Notes: a model not told the origin generated them from the sequence alone. 64,000 nucleotides of DNA from Candidatus Aminicenantota bacterium (GCA_026393835.1 JAPKZK010000052.1:48247-112246); one strand, 5' to 3'; positions 18,276 through 27,256 are shown, counted from the first letter of the stretch. Translations and numbers: made by a program.

Positions 18276-19118
18276 ATGAAAGCAACGATGCAGCCTGAGT
18301 TTAATGAGTCTGTCGGCCTGGACATAGCCCGGGCGGAGAAAATTTTTAACCGCTGCCTGGGGTATATACGGAAGGAGATCAAAAGGAAAATCGCCCTCTA
18401 TGACCCGCTGGACTTTAAAACGACTTCCCGGAAATTCATCCGGCGGCTGCAAGATGAGGAGTATAAAGTAATTCGAGAAATCCCGGCGGATTGCGAGGGG
18501 GTGGAAACTGTCCTGGAGGGTTTGATCAAGGATTTCTTAATTGAAAATGCTTACTATGCCCTGGCAGAGAAATATATCCAGCGAATCATCATGAATAAAT
18601 TGGGCGCTTCCGACGCCAACGAGATCAGGGTCCTGGAAATCGGGGACTTTATCCGGGAGAAACTGGAAAAGGATGGTTTAAAAAAGCTGAAGGGTTTCCA
18701 GGAGAAAGCGAAATTTAAAACTTTCCTGGTCACTGCAGTGACGCACCTTTTAATCGATTCCTGGAGGCAGAGGGGCCGCATTGAAGAAAATGCGACGAGA
18801 TATGGTCCTGAGTTCGACGCTTTATTCGATCCACCGGTGGATGATCCTTTAAAGAAATTAATTAAATTGGAGGATGAAGACTTCAAGAATAAGGCTGCGG
18901 TATTTCTGCCCCAGGTGTTGGAACAATTGGATTATAAGGAAAAACTGGCGATTCAATTGAAATATGAACAAGATATGAAACTCAGCGCCATTGCCAGGAC
19001 TTTAGGGTGTACCCGTTTTAAAGCAGGGCTTTTAATTAAGCAAATGGAGTGGAAAATTTCCCGGGAAATATCGGGGAAACTAAAACAAGGAGGCCGCCAT
19101 GAAGCACCTGGAAGATGA
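18276..19118 (+). CDS. Sigma-70 family RNA polymerase sigma factor (ECF-like)
   Basis: The protein has 280 residues. A region-2-like segment with FKTFLVTAVTHLLIDSWRQR (about residues 148-167) matches the core-binding and -10-recognition helix of ECF sigmas. Region 4 near the C-terminus (about 222-270) has a helix-turn-helix, with LSAIARTLGCTRFKAGLL. The N-terminus is about 60-80 residues longer than in a usual ECF sigma. The gene overlaps the next by 20 bases; that gene encodes a membrane anti-sigma factor with a zinc-binding motif, which supports the assignment. GAGGGAA lies before the ATG. The target genes are unknown; the third gene of the unit, an M48 protease with TPRs, is the obvious candidate for either control or output. 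Confidence 0.85.
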   Translation: MKATMQPEFNESVGLDIARAEKIFNRCLGYIRKEIKRKIALYDPLDFKTTSRKFIRRLQDEEYKVIREIPADCEGVETVLEGLIKDFLIENAYYALAEKYIQRIIMNKLGASDANEIRVLEIGDFIREKLEKDGLKKLKGFQEKAKFKTFLVTAVTHLLIDSWRQRGRIEENATRYGPEFDALFDPPVDDPLKKLIKLEDEDFKNKAAVFLPQVLEQLDYKEKLAIQLKYEQDMKLSAIARTLGCTRFKAGLLIKQMEWKISREISGKLKQGGRHEAPGR

Positions 19119-19953
19119 AGATATTGCCAGGATGATAGATGGGACAATCAGCAAGCGGGAGCGGGAACGCTTTTTGGTGCATCTATCGGGATGTAATTCG
19201 TGTTTATCGGTTTACAGCGAGTCGTTGAAGTTTATCGAAGAGGAGAATAAGAATAGGGTTATGTTGAAGTTGCCGCGGGTTGGAGCGGTGATCGACGGAT
19301 GGCGGCGGCAGGCGCGCACGTTTTTTGTGGGGAATCGGTTGATGCCGGTTTATGCCGTACTGCTCATCGTCGTTGTTCTTCTGCCTTTTCTTTTAAAAGA
19401 GAATGCCCAGGTTCATTATATCGAAGAATGTGTTACGGAGATGGAGGTCAGGGGAATTCACCGGTTTTCCGACTCAAACGACCCGATGTATGCTTCGGTT
19501 CGTGCGGGTATCTTCGTGGAAGAGATTTCCGTTCTTATCGATTACGGCGGCAAAGAGGATTTGAGAGGAAAGCTCGCGGCGAGGTTATTTAATGAATTAA
19601 AAGTGCTTTTCAATGATGAAGCGGTTTCGTTATTACCGGATCCGGGTCATTTGGAGGAGGAGTCTTTTGATGTGGTTGTCCGAAGTATGGGGACAATGTT
19701 GGAGAAACGGCGGTTGTCCGGGCTTTTCCAGTTCGGGCGTTTCGTGGAGCGGGGTATTCTTGTTTCGGTGGATGGTAAGCGGCCTTTGGTGGAAGAGGTG
19801 GAGAGGTATCGTCGGTTGGTTGCCGGTGAATATAATGATAAATTACCTCCTGGGGTTCTTAAGGAGTTGAACAAGTTTGGCGCTGTTACAGGGATCAATG
19901 AAAGTAAAGAAATTCTAACAGGGATTAAGGACATTTTTTTAGCGGCGGAATAG
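19099..19953 (+). CDS. Membrane anti-sigma factor with zinc-finger (ZAS) motif
   Basis: This 284-residue protein has HxxxCxxC (His28, Cys32, Cys35) in its N-terminal helical domain, the signature of zinc-containing anti-sigma domains. A single membrane segment lies at about 75-95 (VYAVLLIVVVLLPFLL), so the N-terminus faces the cytoplasm and about 190 residues lie outside. The outer part is not recognised; it has mixed strands and helices and may sense a signal or be cut to release the sigma factor. The gene overlaps the sigma gene by 20 bases, preceded by AAGGAGG inside the sigma coding region, and ends 17 bases before the M48 gene, so all three form an operon. Confidence 0.82.
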   Translation: MKHLEDEDIARMIDGTISKRERERFLVHLSGCNSCLSVYSESLKFIEEENKNRVMLKLPRVGAVIDGWRRQARTFFVGNRLMPVYAVLLIVVVLLPFLLKENAQVHYIEECVTEMEVRGIHRFSDSNDPMYASVRAGIFVEEISVLIDYGGKEDLRGKLAARLFNELKVLFNDEAVSLLPDPGHLEEESFDVVVRSMGTMLEKRRLSGLFQFGRFVERGILVSVDGKRPLVEEVERYRRLVAGEYNDKLPPGVLKELNKFGAVTGINESKEILTGIKDIFLAAE

Positions 19954-19970
19954 TTGGCAGGAGCAGAAAA

Positions 19971-21869
19971 ATGGTACAGTGGCATAATCAAAAGTTTTTG
20001 GAGGTGTCGGAAACCTCGCCCTCCGTGAGGGCTTTTTTCAAAAAGGTTCTGACACACCGGAGGCATATTTTATTATTTTTCTTATTTTTTTTAACGGTAA
20101 TTTTCGATCTTAATAGTCAAAACAGGGATTACACGCAGTGGTGGATATACAATCACGGGGATTATGCGAAGGGGGAGGGGAAGAATGATCCCAGGGTGAA
20201 GTGGGTGTTTGGGGTATTCGAGCGGGTGAAGGATGCGGCGGATAAAGCGGAGGGGCGTTTGCCCCGGCTTTTTATAATCAATAAAACCCAGGGAAACATT
20301 GCCATGGAGCTACCCGATGGGGGGATCATCATCGATCCCGGGACGTTGGGAATTTGTTATGACGGGGCCGGCAGGGAATTGGGCAATTCGCGGATGGCGT
20401 TCATCCTGGGGCACGAGTTGGCGCACCTGGCCAATAAGGATTATATTCATCATGAAGCATTCATGACTTTGCAAAAGTATGGCGACGAGAAAAAGAGGGG
20501 GGAGTTGGCCGGGGATTTTAAAATAGCGGAAGTCAAGACCAAAGAAATATTGGCGGACCAGAAAGGGGCTATTTATGCTTCGATGGCCGGGTATCCTATC
20601 GATACCCTTGTGGGGGAGAAAGAGAAAGACAATTTCCTTTTATATTGGGCCAGGCGAACCGGCATCTCGGATGCGAGCGGCGATCCCGGACACCCGGCAA
20701 TGCGGAAACGGGCCGAATTTATCCGTTCGCAGGTGTCGGCAGTGGTTAAGCAGGTGGAACTATTTAAAGCCGGGGTGCTTCTTTTCCAGGTGGGGAGTTT
20801 TCACGATGCGGCGGCGGCGTTTATCGAATTTTCAAAGGTTTACCCGGCCCGGGAAGTTTTCAATAATATCGGGGCCTGTTATCTTAACCTGGCCCTGGAC
20901 GTTATTCAAATGAAGTTCGGCGAGGAATATTACCGGTTCAGGCTTTCTACCACCATCGATTATTCCACTACCGCGGAAACGCTGCATCCGCGGGGTGAAG
21001 GGGATTATTTAAAGGATAAGGATATTGCCGGGTATCTAAACAAGGCAGTGGAATATTTTCAAATGGCAAAGGCCCGGGATGTGCATGATCGGGCGTGCCG
21101 GTACAACCTGGGGGCCGCTTCCATATTAAGAAAAGAATACGCCGAAGCCATGGCCGCCTGCGACGAGGTATTAAAACAGGATCCCCAGGATATTGATGCG
21201 CTGAACAACAAAGCCATTGCTTTTTATTATTACGGTCAAAACGAGGGCATGGACACCACCCAGAAAACGATTCAAACGCTGGAAACGGCCCACCGGTTGA
21301 AACCGACCAATAATGAAGTTCTTTATAACCTGGCTTCTCTCAAGGAAAAGAGAAACCGGCTCTCCGGGGCCAAGCTTTATTGGGAAATGTACTTAACTCT
21401 CCCCACAACCCCCAGGGATAATTTTTATAATTATGCCCACAATAAATTGTATGGGAAAGACCCGTCAAGGTCCGCGGGTTTGACAGGGGTTCCGCGGATG
21501 CCTGACGGGATCAAATTAGGAGAGGATTTTAGCGGGATCGAGAAAAAGTGGGGCAAAGACCATGTGGATACTTATAAGATAGGCAGCCAGGATAAGGATA
21601 ACAATGATAATTGGTCTATTAATCTCCAGGTGATGGTAAAAGACGGCATCCGCCTCCTGGCGCTCGATAATACGGTGGAACTGGTGGAAAAGGAATCCGG
21701 ACCGGATGAAATGGAAGAGATAGATAAGGTACTTGAGAGGTTTGGGCCGCCGAGTAAAATAGTTCGTCATACCGGCGGGAATTTCTATGTATATAAAGAG
21801 CGGGGATTTTCCATTAAAGAGATTGAGGGAAAGGCTAGTTCAACCATCTTCTTCGAAGGAATGCGTTAG
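19971..21869 (+). CDS. M48 family metalloprotease with TPR domain
   Basis: The protein has 632 residues. One membrane segment lies at about 32-46, after an unusually long polar N-terminus of about 30 residues. The protease domain (about 75-255) carries HELAH (148-152) with a downstream EILADQKGA motif supplying the third zinc ligand (Glu about 192), as in M48 enzymes. The second half holds three to four TPR units (about 270-470), then a C-terminal domain of about 130 residues rich in Asp and Lys with no clear family. BepA/YfgC-like M48-TPR proteases perform quality control of outer-membrane proteins in the periplasm, and this protein probably acts on the outer side of the membrane too. Its place behind a sigma/anti-sigma pair suggests an envelope stress regulon; this is inference. 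Confidence 0.85.
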   Translation: MVQWHNQKFLEVSETSPSVRAFFKKVLTHRRHILLFFLFFLTVIFDLNSQNRDYTQWWIYNHGDYAKGEGKNDPRVKWVFGVFERVKDAADKAEGRLPRLFIINKTQGNIAMELPDGGIIIDPGTLGICYDGAGRELGNSRMAFILGHELAHLANKDYIHHEAFMTLQKYGDEKKRGELAGDFKIAEVKTKEILADQKGAIYASMAGYPIDTLVGEKEKDNFLLYWARRTGISDASGDPGHPAMRKRAEFIRSQVSAVVKQVELFKAGVLLFQVGSFHDAAAAFIEFSKVYPAREVFNNIGACYLNLALDVIQMKFGEEYYRFRLSTTIDYSTTAETLHPRGEGDYLKDKDIAGYLNKAVEYFQMAKARDVHDRACRYNLGAASILRKEYAEAMAACDEVLKQDPQDIDALNNKAIAFYYYGQNEGMDTTQKTIQTLETAHRLKPTNNEVLYNLASLKEKRNRLSGAKLYWEMYLTLPTTPRDNFYNYAHNKLYGKDPSRSAGLTGVPRMPDGIKLGEDFSGIEKKWGKDHVDTYKIGSQDKDNNDNWSINLQVMVKDGIRLLALDNTVELVEKESGPDEMEEIDKVLERFGPPSKIVRHTGGNFYVYKERGFSIKEIEGKASSTIFFEGMR

Positions 21870-21898
21870 CCGCGAAGAGCGCGAAGAACCGCGAAGAA

Positions 21899-22094
21899 AA
21901 ACAGCCCACGAATTACACGAATTTTCACGAATAAAAAACGCTTGTTACTCGTCCACAGATTACACAGATTCACACTGATTCTTTTTTACCACTCAGCACT
22001 TACTTTCTTTTTTCCTGTCTGTGAAAATCTATGTAATCGTGGAACCGGTGGACAAAAAACCTTCGTGGTAATTCGTGTAATTAGTGGGCAAGTT
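21899..22094. repeat. Nested composite palindrome (families B)
   Basis: The outer arms are GCCCACGAATTACACGAA (left) and its degenerate complement ending TAATTAGTGGGC (right). Inside lies a second pair, GTCCACAGATTACACAGA and TGTAATCGTGGAACCGGTGGAC. The same right half occurs at 44546-44626, and inverted at 27257-27330. No gene lies between 21870 and 22210. Confidence 0.65.
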
Positions 22095-22210
22095 TTTTTG
22101 AGGAAACCACAGAAAAATTTTCAAAACCACAAACCCTTCGTCTCAATATATAGAGGCTGAGTTAATAAAGAAAATTCGGCCCGAAAAAAATCAAGACGGA
22201 GGAAAAAACA

Positions 22211-22360
22211 ATGAAACAACAAAATGTAAAAAAGTTAAGTCTCAACAAAGTCACCATCCAGGACCTTCAAGTCGCCCTGGACCGGGATGAACTGGGAATG
22301 GTTCACGGCGGTTCCGCAACGACCCAGCCGGGAACCACCGAACCCCCAGTTTTTTGCTAA
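22211..22360 (+). CDS. GG-leader RiPP precursor, class I lanthipeptide type
   Basis: This 49-residue peptide has GGAGG (22198-22202) 8 bases before the ATG. The leader has the pattern of Bacteroidales-type GG natural product precursors (TIGR04149-like): KKLSLNKVTIQDL, then a short acidic helix with RDELGMVHGG. The Gly-Gly at residues 33-34 would be the cleavage site for a C39-type peptidase transporter. The predicted core is only 15 residues, with one Ser, four Thr and a single C-terminal Cys, so one lanthionine or a macrocycle is the most it could make. A strong terminator follows 27 bases later, so it is a one-gene transcript. No LanB, LanC, transporter or peptidase gene lies in the window, so maturation enzymes must be elsewhere or absent. 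The family assignment rests on the leader and is fairly firm; the product is unknown. Confidence 0.8.
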   Translation: MKQQNVKKLSLNKVTIQDLQVALDRDELGMVHGGSATTQPGTTEPPVFC

Positions 22361-22386
22361 CTTTAACGATTGGTAAAATCAGCAGT

Positions 22387-22426
22387 GGCCGGGCCCGAAA
22401 AATTCATTTCGGGTTCGGCCATTCCT
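22387..22426 (+). terminator. Rho-independent terminator of the precursor gene
   Basis: GGCCGGGCCCGAAA pairs with TTTCGGGTTCGGCC (14 bp including two G-T pairs) around a 6-base loop, followed by ATTCCTTTATT. Confidence 0.8.
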
Positions 22427-22435
22427 TTATTGGTC

Positions 22436-22464
22436 TTGAATTCTGACGCCATTTGGTTTATTAT
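22436..22464 (+). promoter_or_regulatory. Sigma70-type promoter of the propeller/AraC regulator
   Basis: TTGAAT, a 17-base spacer and TATTAT. It covers the in-frame TTG at 22453, so translation must start further down, at the ATG at 22495. Confidence 0.7.
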
Positions 22465-22494
22465 TTCATATACGATAAATACAAAAGAGTAATA

Positions 22495-25389
22495 ATGAAA
22501 AAACAGAAAATGATCGGTCTCGGAAAGAAAGCGCTGGTTTTTATTGTTTTCGTTTCCTTATTTTTATCCTCCTTATGGGCGCTGGACCCGGAAAAACCTA
22601 TCGAAGGATACCTGGCTGACAAATGGGAGATTACCCAGGGCCTCCCGTCCAATAGAATACGCTCCATTGCTCAAACGCCGGACGGTTTTTTATGGATCGC
22701 CGCCTCCAAAGACCTGGTTCGCTTCGATGGGATAAAATTTTCAAGCGCTCCTTTTCCCGGATTCGATAAGAATAATCCAAAAAAAACCATTGTCCCGGAT
22801 ACGTTATTCCTTGATAGGACAGGTATCCTATGGATTGGGAGTCCCGGCGGGCTCACTTCTTACGATTGCAAAACAGGCCGCATCCAGGCATTTCCATTTA
22901 CCGGGGCAGAGGAAATAAACAGCGACATAGTCCGGCGAATCAACGATGATATCAAAGGGAATTTATGGGTCGGTTTTTTTAACAGCGATGTGAAACGGTT
23001 CTTTAAAGGAAAATTTACAACCTTTAACGCCGGGCAAGGACTGACAGGCAAAAAAATAAACGCCATCATTGAAGACCACAAAGGGAATTTACTGTTCGGC
23101 GCCCGTGAAAGCGGCGTGTTCATCTACAAAGATGATACGTTTTCCAAATACCCGGTAAAAGACCTTGAAAACGCCCAGGTGATTACCATGCAGGAGGATT
23201 GGAAAGGAAATCTATGGGTCGGGACCGTTAACGGTCTGTTCGAGGTAACCGGCCAGGGCGCTAATAAATATACTACCTCCGATGGATTGATGGATAACCA
23301 TATCTCGTATATCCTGGAAGACAGCCAGCGAAATCTCTGGATAGGCACGATAAATGGTTTAAATCGCATCAGGAGAAAAGAAAATGAAACGGTTCAAATC
23401 GAGAGATTTTCGCAGTCTTTTGTTGTATTGAGCATTTTTGAAGATCGAGAGAAAAATGTATGGGTGGGGACCGATAATGATGGGCTTATACGGTTGAAAG
23501 ACGCAAAATTTTTTTCATATGAACCCCTGGAAGCCTATGCGGGAGAAACCCCCACCGCGGTATTTGAGGACCGGGGTAAGGATACCTGGATCGGTACGCT
23601 CAGCGGGAAATTATTCCACTGCCGGGGCCGTGAGATTATCGAGAGGCTTGAACCACCGCAAATCGCCGGTATAGGCATCGTTGCCATTGATGAAGATGTC
23701 CAGGGGAATTTGTGGTTGGGGACCATCGATAAAGGGGTATTTCAAAGGAAGAAGGGAACTTATAAGCAGTATACGCGGGAAACAACCCAAAACAAATTGT
23801 GCGACAACACCGTGACTTCGATTTACCGGGACAGCAGGAATAATTTATGGTTAAGCACGTTGACCGGGGTAAGCATAATATATGACCTTGACGGCGAGTA
23901 TGTCTTCGAATCGCTTGTATCCGGGGATGGGTTAGCGGGAAAAATGGTAAATAATGTCTATGAAGATAAAGCAGGAAACATATGGATTGCCGCTGACAAA
24001 GGTCTCTTCATTTTAACAAAAGCTTTTACGGGGGGTCTGTACCGGCGGGGGCGGTTTTCTCGAAAAGAGCCCCCCTGGCCGCCGGAGGCGATCTTAAAAG
24101 ACATTTCCATCACATGTATATATGAAGACCCCGAAGTCCCGGGGGTCTATTGGGTTTCCACCGATGGCGCCGGCTTGAAACGTTTAACAATCAAAGATAG
24201 AAACCTTATTTCCTGGGCATCTTACACCACTGCCGAAGGCATGGCCACGGATCGTATCTTCCAATTCCTGGAAGACAATGATGGCTGGTTCTGGTTAATG
24301 AGCGACAGCGGCGTCCTTCGCGTCAATAAAAATGAATTGAATCGCTTTGCCGCGAAAGAATTGGCTAATATTTATTGTGCGTCATTCGGAACCGCCGATG
24401 GCATGAAAAGCCCCGGGGCCAGTAATAAACTCTCCAGTAACTCAGTGCTAAAAACCGGCAGCGGTGAGTTATGGTTTTTAACCGATAAAGGCATCTCCAT
24501 CGTGAACCCGGGGAAAATCCGCATTAACAAGACACCTCCCCCGGCAGCGATAGCGGCCATTCTTATAAACCAGGCCAACATTGCCTTGCACCAGGAAGCG
24601 GGAGCTTATATATTCAAGGGGAACAGCGACTTTAGCGTCCAATTCACTGCACCCACGTTTCTTTCCCCGGAAAAAGTAAGATTCAAATACCGGTTGGAAG
24701 GTTTTGATAAAGATTGGCTAACCCTGGCTGCCGGCAAAGAACGGGCTGTTTTTTATAAAAACCTGGGACCCGGGACCTACGTTTTCAGGGTAACCGCCTG
24801 TAATGCGGATGGCGTGTGGAATCAAACCGGGGATGCCATCGCCTTTACACTTAAGCCCTATTTCCATCAGACTGTTTTTTTTAAAATGATTCTTTTTCTT
24901 TTGATGGCAATACCGGCGGCCGCGGGTTATTATTTTTATAAGAAACGCCTTTTTAAGAAAAATAATATGGAAGAAAAGAAAAGGTATCAAGGTTCTTCGT
25001 TGGATTCTCAAATAGCCGATGAATGCGTTGCGAAGCTCACCCATTTAATGGAAAAGGAAAAGGTTTACCGCGACGAGAAAATATCCCTGCAAACATTGGC
25101 TGAAAAAGTTTCTACTACCCCCCATATCCTTTCCCAGGTGCTTAATGAGAAATTGAATCGCAGTTTCCCGGAGTATATCAATTCATACCGGGTGGAAGAG
25201 GCCCGGAAGATTTTTGAAAGCCCCAGGGGCGCGGAGAAAAAGAATTCCACGGTTGCCGGCGACGTGGGTTTCAATAACCTGGGCGTCTTTTATAAAGCCT
25301 TTAAAAAATTCACCGGCATGACGCCGAATGAGTATAAAAAAAACCAGGCCACGGACGAACACGGACGGGCACGGACGTTTAGCCGCTAA
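22495..25389 (+). CDS. Membrane one-component regulator: beta-propellers, Y_Y_Y, AraC-type HTH
   Basis: The protein has 964 residues and a signal peptide or anchor at about 1-34. Two seven-bladed 'two-component regulator propeller' domains follow (about 38-690), each blade marked by motifs such as GNLWVGT or RNLWIGT. A Y_Y_Y domain (about 700-795), one membrane helix (about 800-822) and a short linker lead to an AraC-type DNA-binding domain at the C-terminus (about 850-955), with LQTLAEKVSTTPHILSQVL and GVFYKAFKKFTGMTPNEY as its two helix-turn-helices. This is the layout of the hybrid two-component systems that sense polysaccharide breakdown products in Bacteroidota, but with histidine kinase and receiver removed: sensor and DNA-binding domain are joined by a single membrane pass. 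It starts 134 bases after the RiPP precursor, from its own promoter. The ligand is unknown. Confidence 0.88.
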   Translation: MKKQKMIGLGKKALVFIVFVSLFLSSLWALDPEKPIEGYLADKWEITQGLPSNRIRSIAQTPDGFLWIAASKDLVRFDGIKFSSAPFPGFDKNNPKKTIVPDTLFLDRTGILWIGSPGGLTSYDCKTGRIQAFPFTGAEEINSDIVRRINDDIKGNLWVGFFNSDVKRFFKGKFTTFNAGQGLTGKKINAIIEDHKGNLLFGARESGVFIYKDDTFSKYPVKDLENAQVITMQEDWKGNLWVGTVNGLFEVTGQGANKYTTSDGLMDNHISYILEDSQRNLWIGTINGLNRIRRKENETVQIERFSQSFVVLSIFEDREKNVWVGTDNDGLIRLKDAKFFSYEPLEAYAGETPTAVFEDRGKDTWIGTLSGKLFHCRGREIIERLEPPQIAGIGIVAIDEDVQGNLWLGTIDKGVFQRKKGTYKQYTRETTQNKLCDNTVTSIYRDSRNNLWLSTLTGVSIIYDLDGEYVFESLVSGDGLAGKMVNNVYEDKAGNIWIAADKGLFILTKAFTGGLYRRGRFSRKEPPWPPEAILKDISITCIYEDPEVPGVYWVSTDGAGLKRLTIKDRNLISWASYTTAEGMATDRIFQFLEDNDGWFWLMSDSGVLRVNKNELNRFAAKELANIYCASFGTADGMKSPGASNKLSSNSVLKTGSGELWFLTDKGISIVNPGKIRINKTPPPAAIAAILINQANIALHQEAGAYIFKGNSDFSVQFTAPTFLSPEKVRFKYRLEGFDKDWLTLAAGKERAVFYKNLGPGTYVFRVTACNADGVWNQTGDAIAFTLKPYFHQTVFFKMILFLLMAIPAAAGYYFYKKRLFKKNNMEEKKRYQGSSLDSQIADECVAKLTHLMEKEKVYRDEKISLQTLAEKVSTTPHILSQVLNEKLNRSFPEYINSYRVEEARKIFESPRGAEKKNSTVAGDVGFNNLGVFYKAFKKFTGMTPNEYKKNQATDEHGRARTFSR

Positions 25390-25486
25390 GCCCGCGAAGG
25401 ACCGCGAAGAAAAACTTGGCGCCCTGGTGTCTTGGTGGCTAAAATTTCACCGTCCAGGGCAAAGCTTGCATCATGAGGATCTGCTA

Positions 25487-25515
25487 TTGCGAAAAAAAAC
25501 ATTTAATACTATAAT
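25487..25515 (+). promoter_or_regulatory. Sigma70-type promoter giving a leaderless message
   Basis: TTGCGA, a 17-base spacer and TATAAT, ending 6 bases before the ATG at 25522. Transcription would start at or beside the start codon, and there is no ribosome-binding site, so the message should be leaderless. Confidence 0.65.
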
Positions 25516-25521
25516 ATTCCT

Positions 25522-27075
25522 ATGAAAAATTTACCGTTGAGCATCCAGACATTTCGTGATTTTATCGAAGGGGATTATATTTACGTTGATAAAACCAAAC
25601 AAATCCACGATCTTTTTGCCACGGGAGGGAGATACTACTTTCTATCCCGGCCGCGCCGCTTCGGCAAATCCCTCCTGGTTTCCACCCTTAAGGAAATATT
25701 CTCAGGGAATAAGGAGTTGTTCAAGGGGTTATGGATTTACGATAAAATCCAATGGCAATCCTACCCCGTCATTCATATCGATTTTTTAGGACTAAAATAT
25801 GAATCCCAAAAAGAATTAACCGATACGTTGGAATATCTTATCGGTCAAAATGCGGCAGTCCACGGTGTAGAACTCAAAGAGAAAGGTTATGACAAACGAT
25901 TTAAGGAACTTATCAGCGAAATTTCCAAAAAGAACAAGGCCGTTATCCTGGTGGATGAATACGATAAACCGATTATCGATTTTATAGAAACCGGGCAGAA
26001 AAAAGTCGCCCTGGCAAACCAGAAAATATTGAAAAAATTTTATTCTGTTCTTAAAAGTGCGGATCAATACACCCGCTTTGTATTCATTACCGGGGTCTCA
26101 AAATTTTCCCGGATGTCGATCTTTTCGGATTTGAATAATTTGAATGATATCACCATTGATGATAACTTTTCCACCCTCCTGGGGATAACCCACGATGAGT
26201 TGCTCTACTATTTTGCCGATCATATCGACCGCTTGAGGGAAACGATCGATATGTCAAAGACCGATTTTTTAGCTCACGTCAAGCACTGGTATAACGGGTA
26301 CTCCTGGGATGGCGGTCATTTTTTATATAATCCTTTTTCGCTAATCAATCTCTTTTCTAAAAACCGTTTCAGTAATTATTGGTTTGCCACCGGGACGCCT
26401 ACTTTTCTCATCAACCATATTAAAAAACGCAAACAGGACATTACACTGCTGGAAAGACATGAAGTAGACGAATCCTTCTTCGACAGTTACGATATTGAAA
26501 ATCTCGAAGTGGCAGCCATGTTATTTCAAACCGGGTATTTGACCATAAAAGAGATAAAGCCGGTGGGAATTAAATCGCAATACATCCTTTCTTATCCCAA
26601 TGAAGAAGTAAAAGAATCCTTTTTGAAGCATTTCCTGGCCGATTATACTACGAAAGAGACAGGCATCATCGGGAGTAAGATTTTAGACCTGGTAAAAACC
26701 ATCACGACGGACGACCTGGAGAATTTTTTTACCATTATAAAATCCTTATTTGCTGCCATTCCCTCGTCCCTATTTATCCGGGATAGGGAAGCCTATTACC
26801 ATACGATTATATATATGGTGCTGGAGCTCCTGGGGGCCAATATCCAGGTGGAGGTTCATACCAACAAAGGCAGGATCGATGCCGTAATAGAAACCTCCAG
26901 ACATATTTACATCATGGAATTCAAAATGGGGACTTCGGCTGAAGCGCTCTCGCAAATCGAAGAAAAAAAATATTATGAGAAATATATGTCAACCGGGAAG
27001 TCCATCCTTTTAATCGGTGTCGGATTCAACGCCAAAGAAAGGAACCTTTCCAGCTATGTGGAAAAGAAATTGTAA
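25522..27075 (+). CDS. AAA-ATPase-like/PD-(D/E)XK nuclease-domain protein
   Basis: This 517-residue protein is full length for the PF09820/PF08011 family. YIYVDKT is followed by Walker A SRPRRFGKS (about residues 38-47), Walker B ILVDEYDKPI (about 143), a sensor-like FITGVSKFS, the middle-domain motif HWYNGYSWDG, and a C-terminal nuclease core with GRIDAVIET followed by IMEFK. The family is abundant and highly paralogous in some anaerobic and symbiotic bacteria. Its function is not established; a DNA-processing or defence role is usually proposed. It lies alone, leaderless, with a repeat field downstream. It serves as a reference for the shortened homologue at 7072-8250. Confidence 0.9.
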   Translation: MKNLPLSIQTFRDFIEGDYIYVDKTKQIHDLFATGGRYYFLSRPRRFGKSLLVSTLKEIFSGNKELFKGLWIYDKIQWQSYPVIHIDFLGLKYESQKELTDTLEYLIGQNAAVHGVELKEKGYDKRFKELISEISKKNKAVILVDEYDKPIIDFIETGQKKVALANQKILKKFYSVLKSADQYTRFVFITGVSKFSRMSIFSDLNNLNDITIDDNFSTLLGITHDELLYYFADHIDRLRETIDMSKTDFLAHVKHWYNGYSWDGGHFLYNPFSLINLFSKNRFSNYWFATGTPTFLINHIKKRKQDITLLERHEVDESFFDSYDIENLEVAAMLFQTGYLTIKEIKPVGIKSQYILSYPNEEVKESFLKHFLADYTTKETGIIGSKILDLVKTITTDDLENFFTIIKSLFAAIPSSLFIRDREAYYHTIIYMVLELLGANIQVEVHTNKGRIDAVIETSRHIYIMEFKMGTSAEALSQIEEKKYYEKYMSTGKSILLIGVGFNAKERNLSSYVEKKL

Positions 27076-27256
27076 TATCTTCTTTCCTCTGCTCTTCCTT
27101 GTTTTTATTGCCCGCGAAACACACGAAAAACGCGAAAGAATAGGGCCACGGACGGACACGGACGTTTAGCCGCTAAGAACGCGAAGGACCGCGAAGAAAA
27201 ACTGCCCACGAATTAAAACTTAGCCACGGATGAACACGGACAAAGCACGGACAAAA

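Noticed and set aside
22453..22494. TTG start 14 codons upstream for the propeller/AraC gene
   Set aside because: It lies inside the predicted promoter (22436-22464); the ATG at 22495 gives a normal signal peptide.
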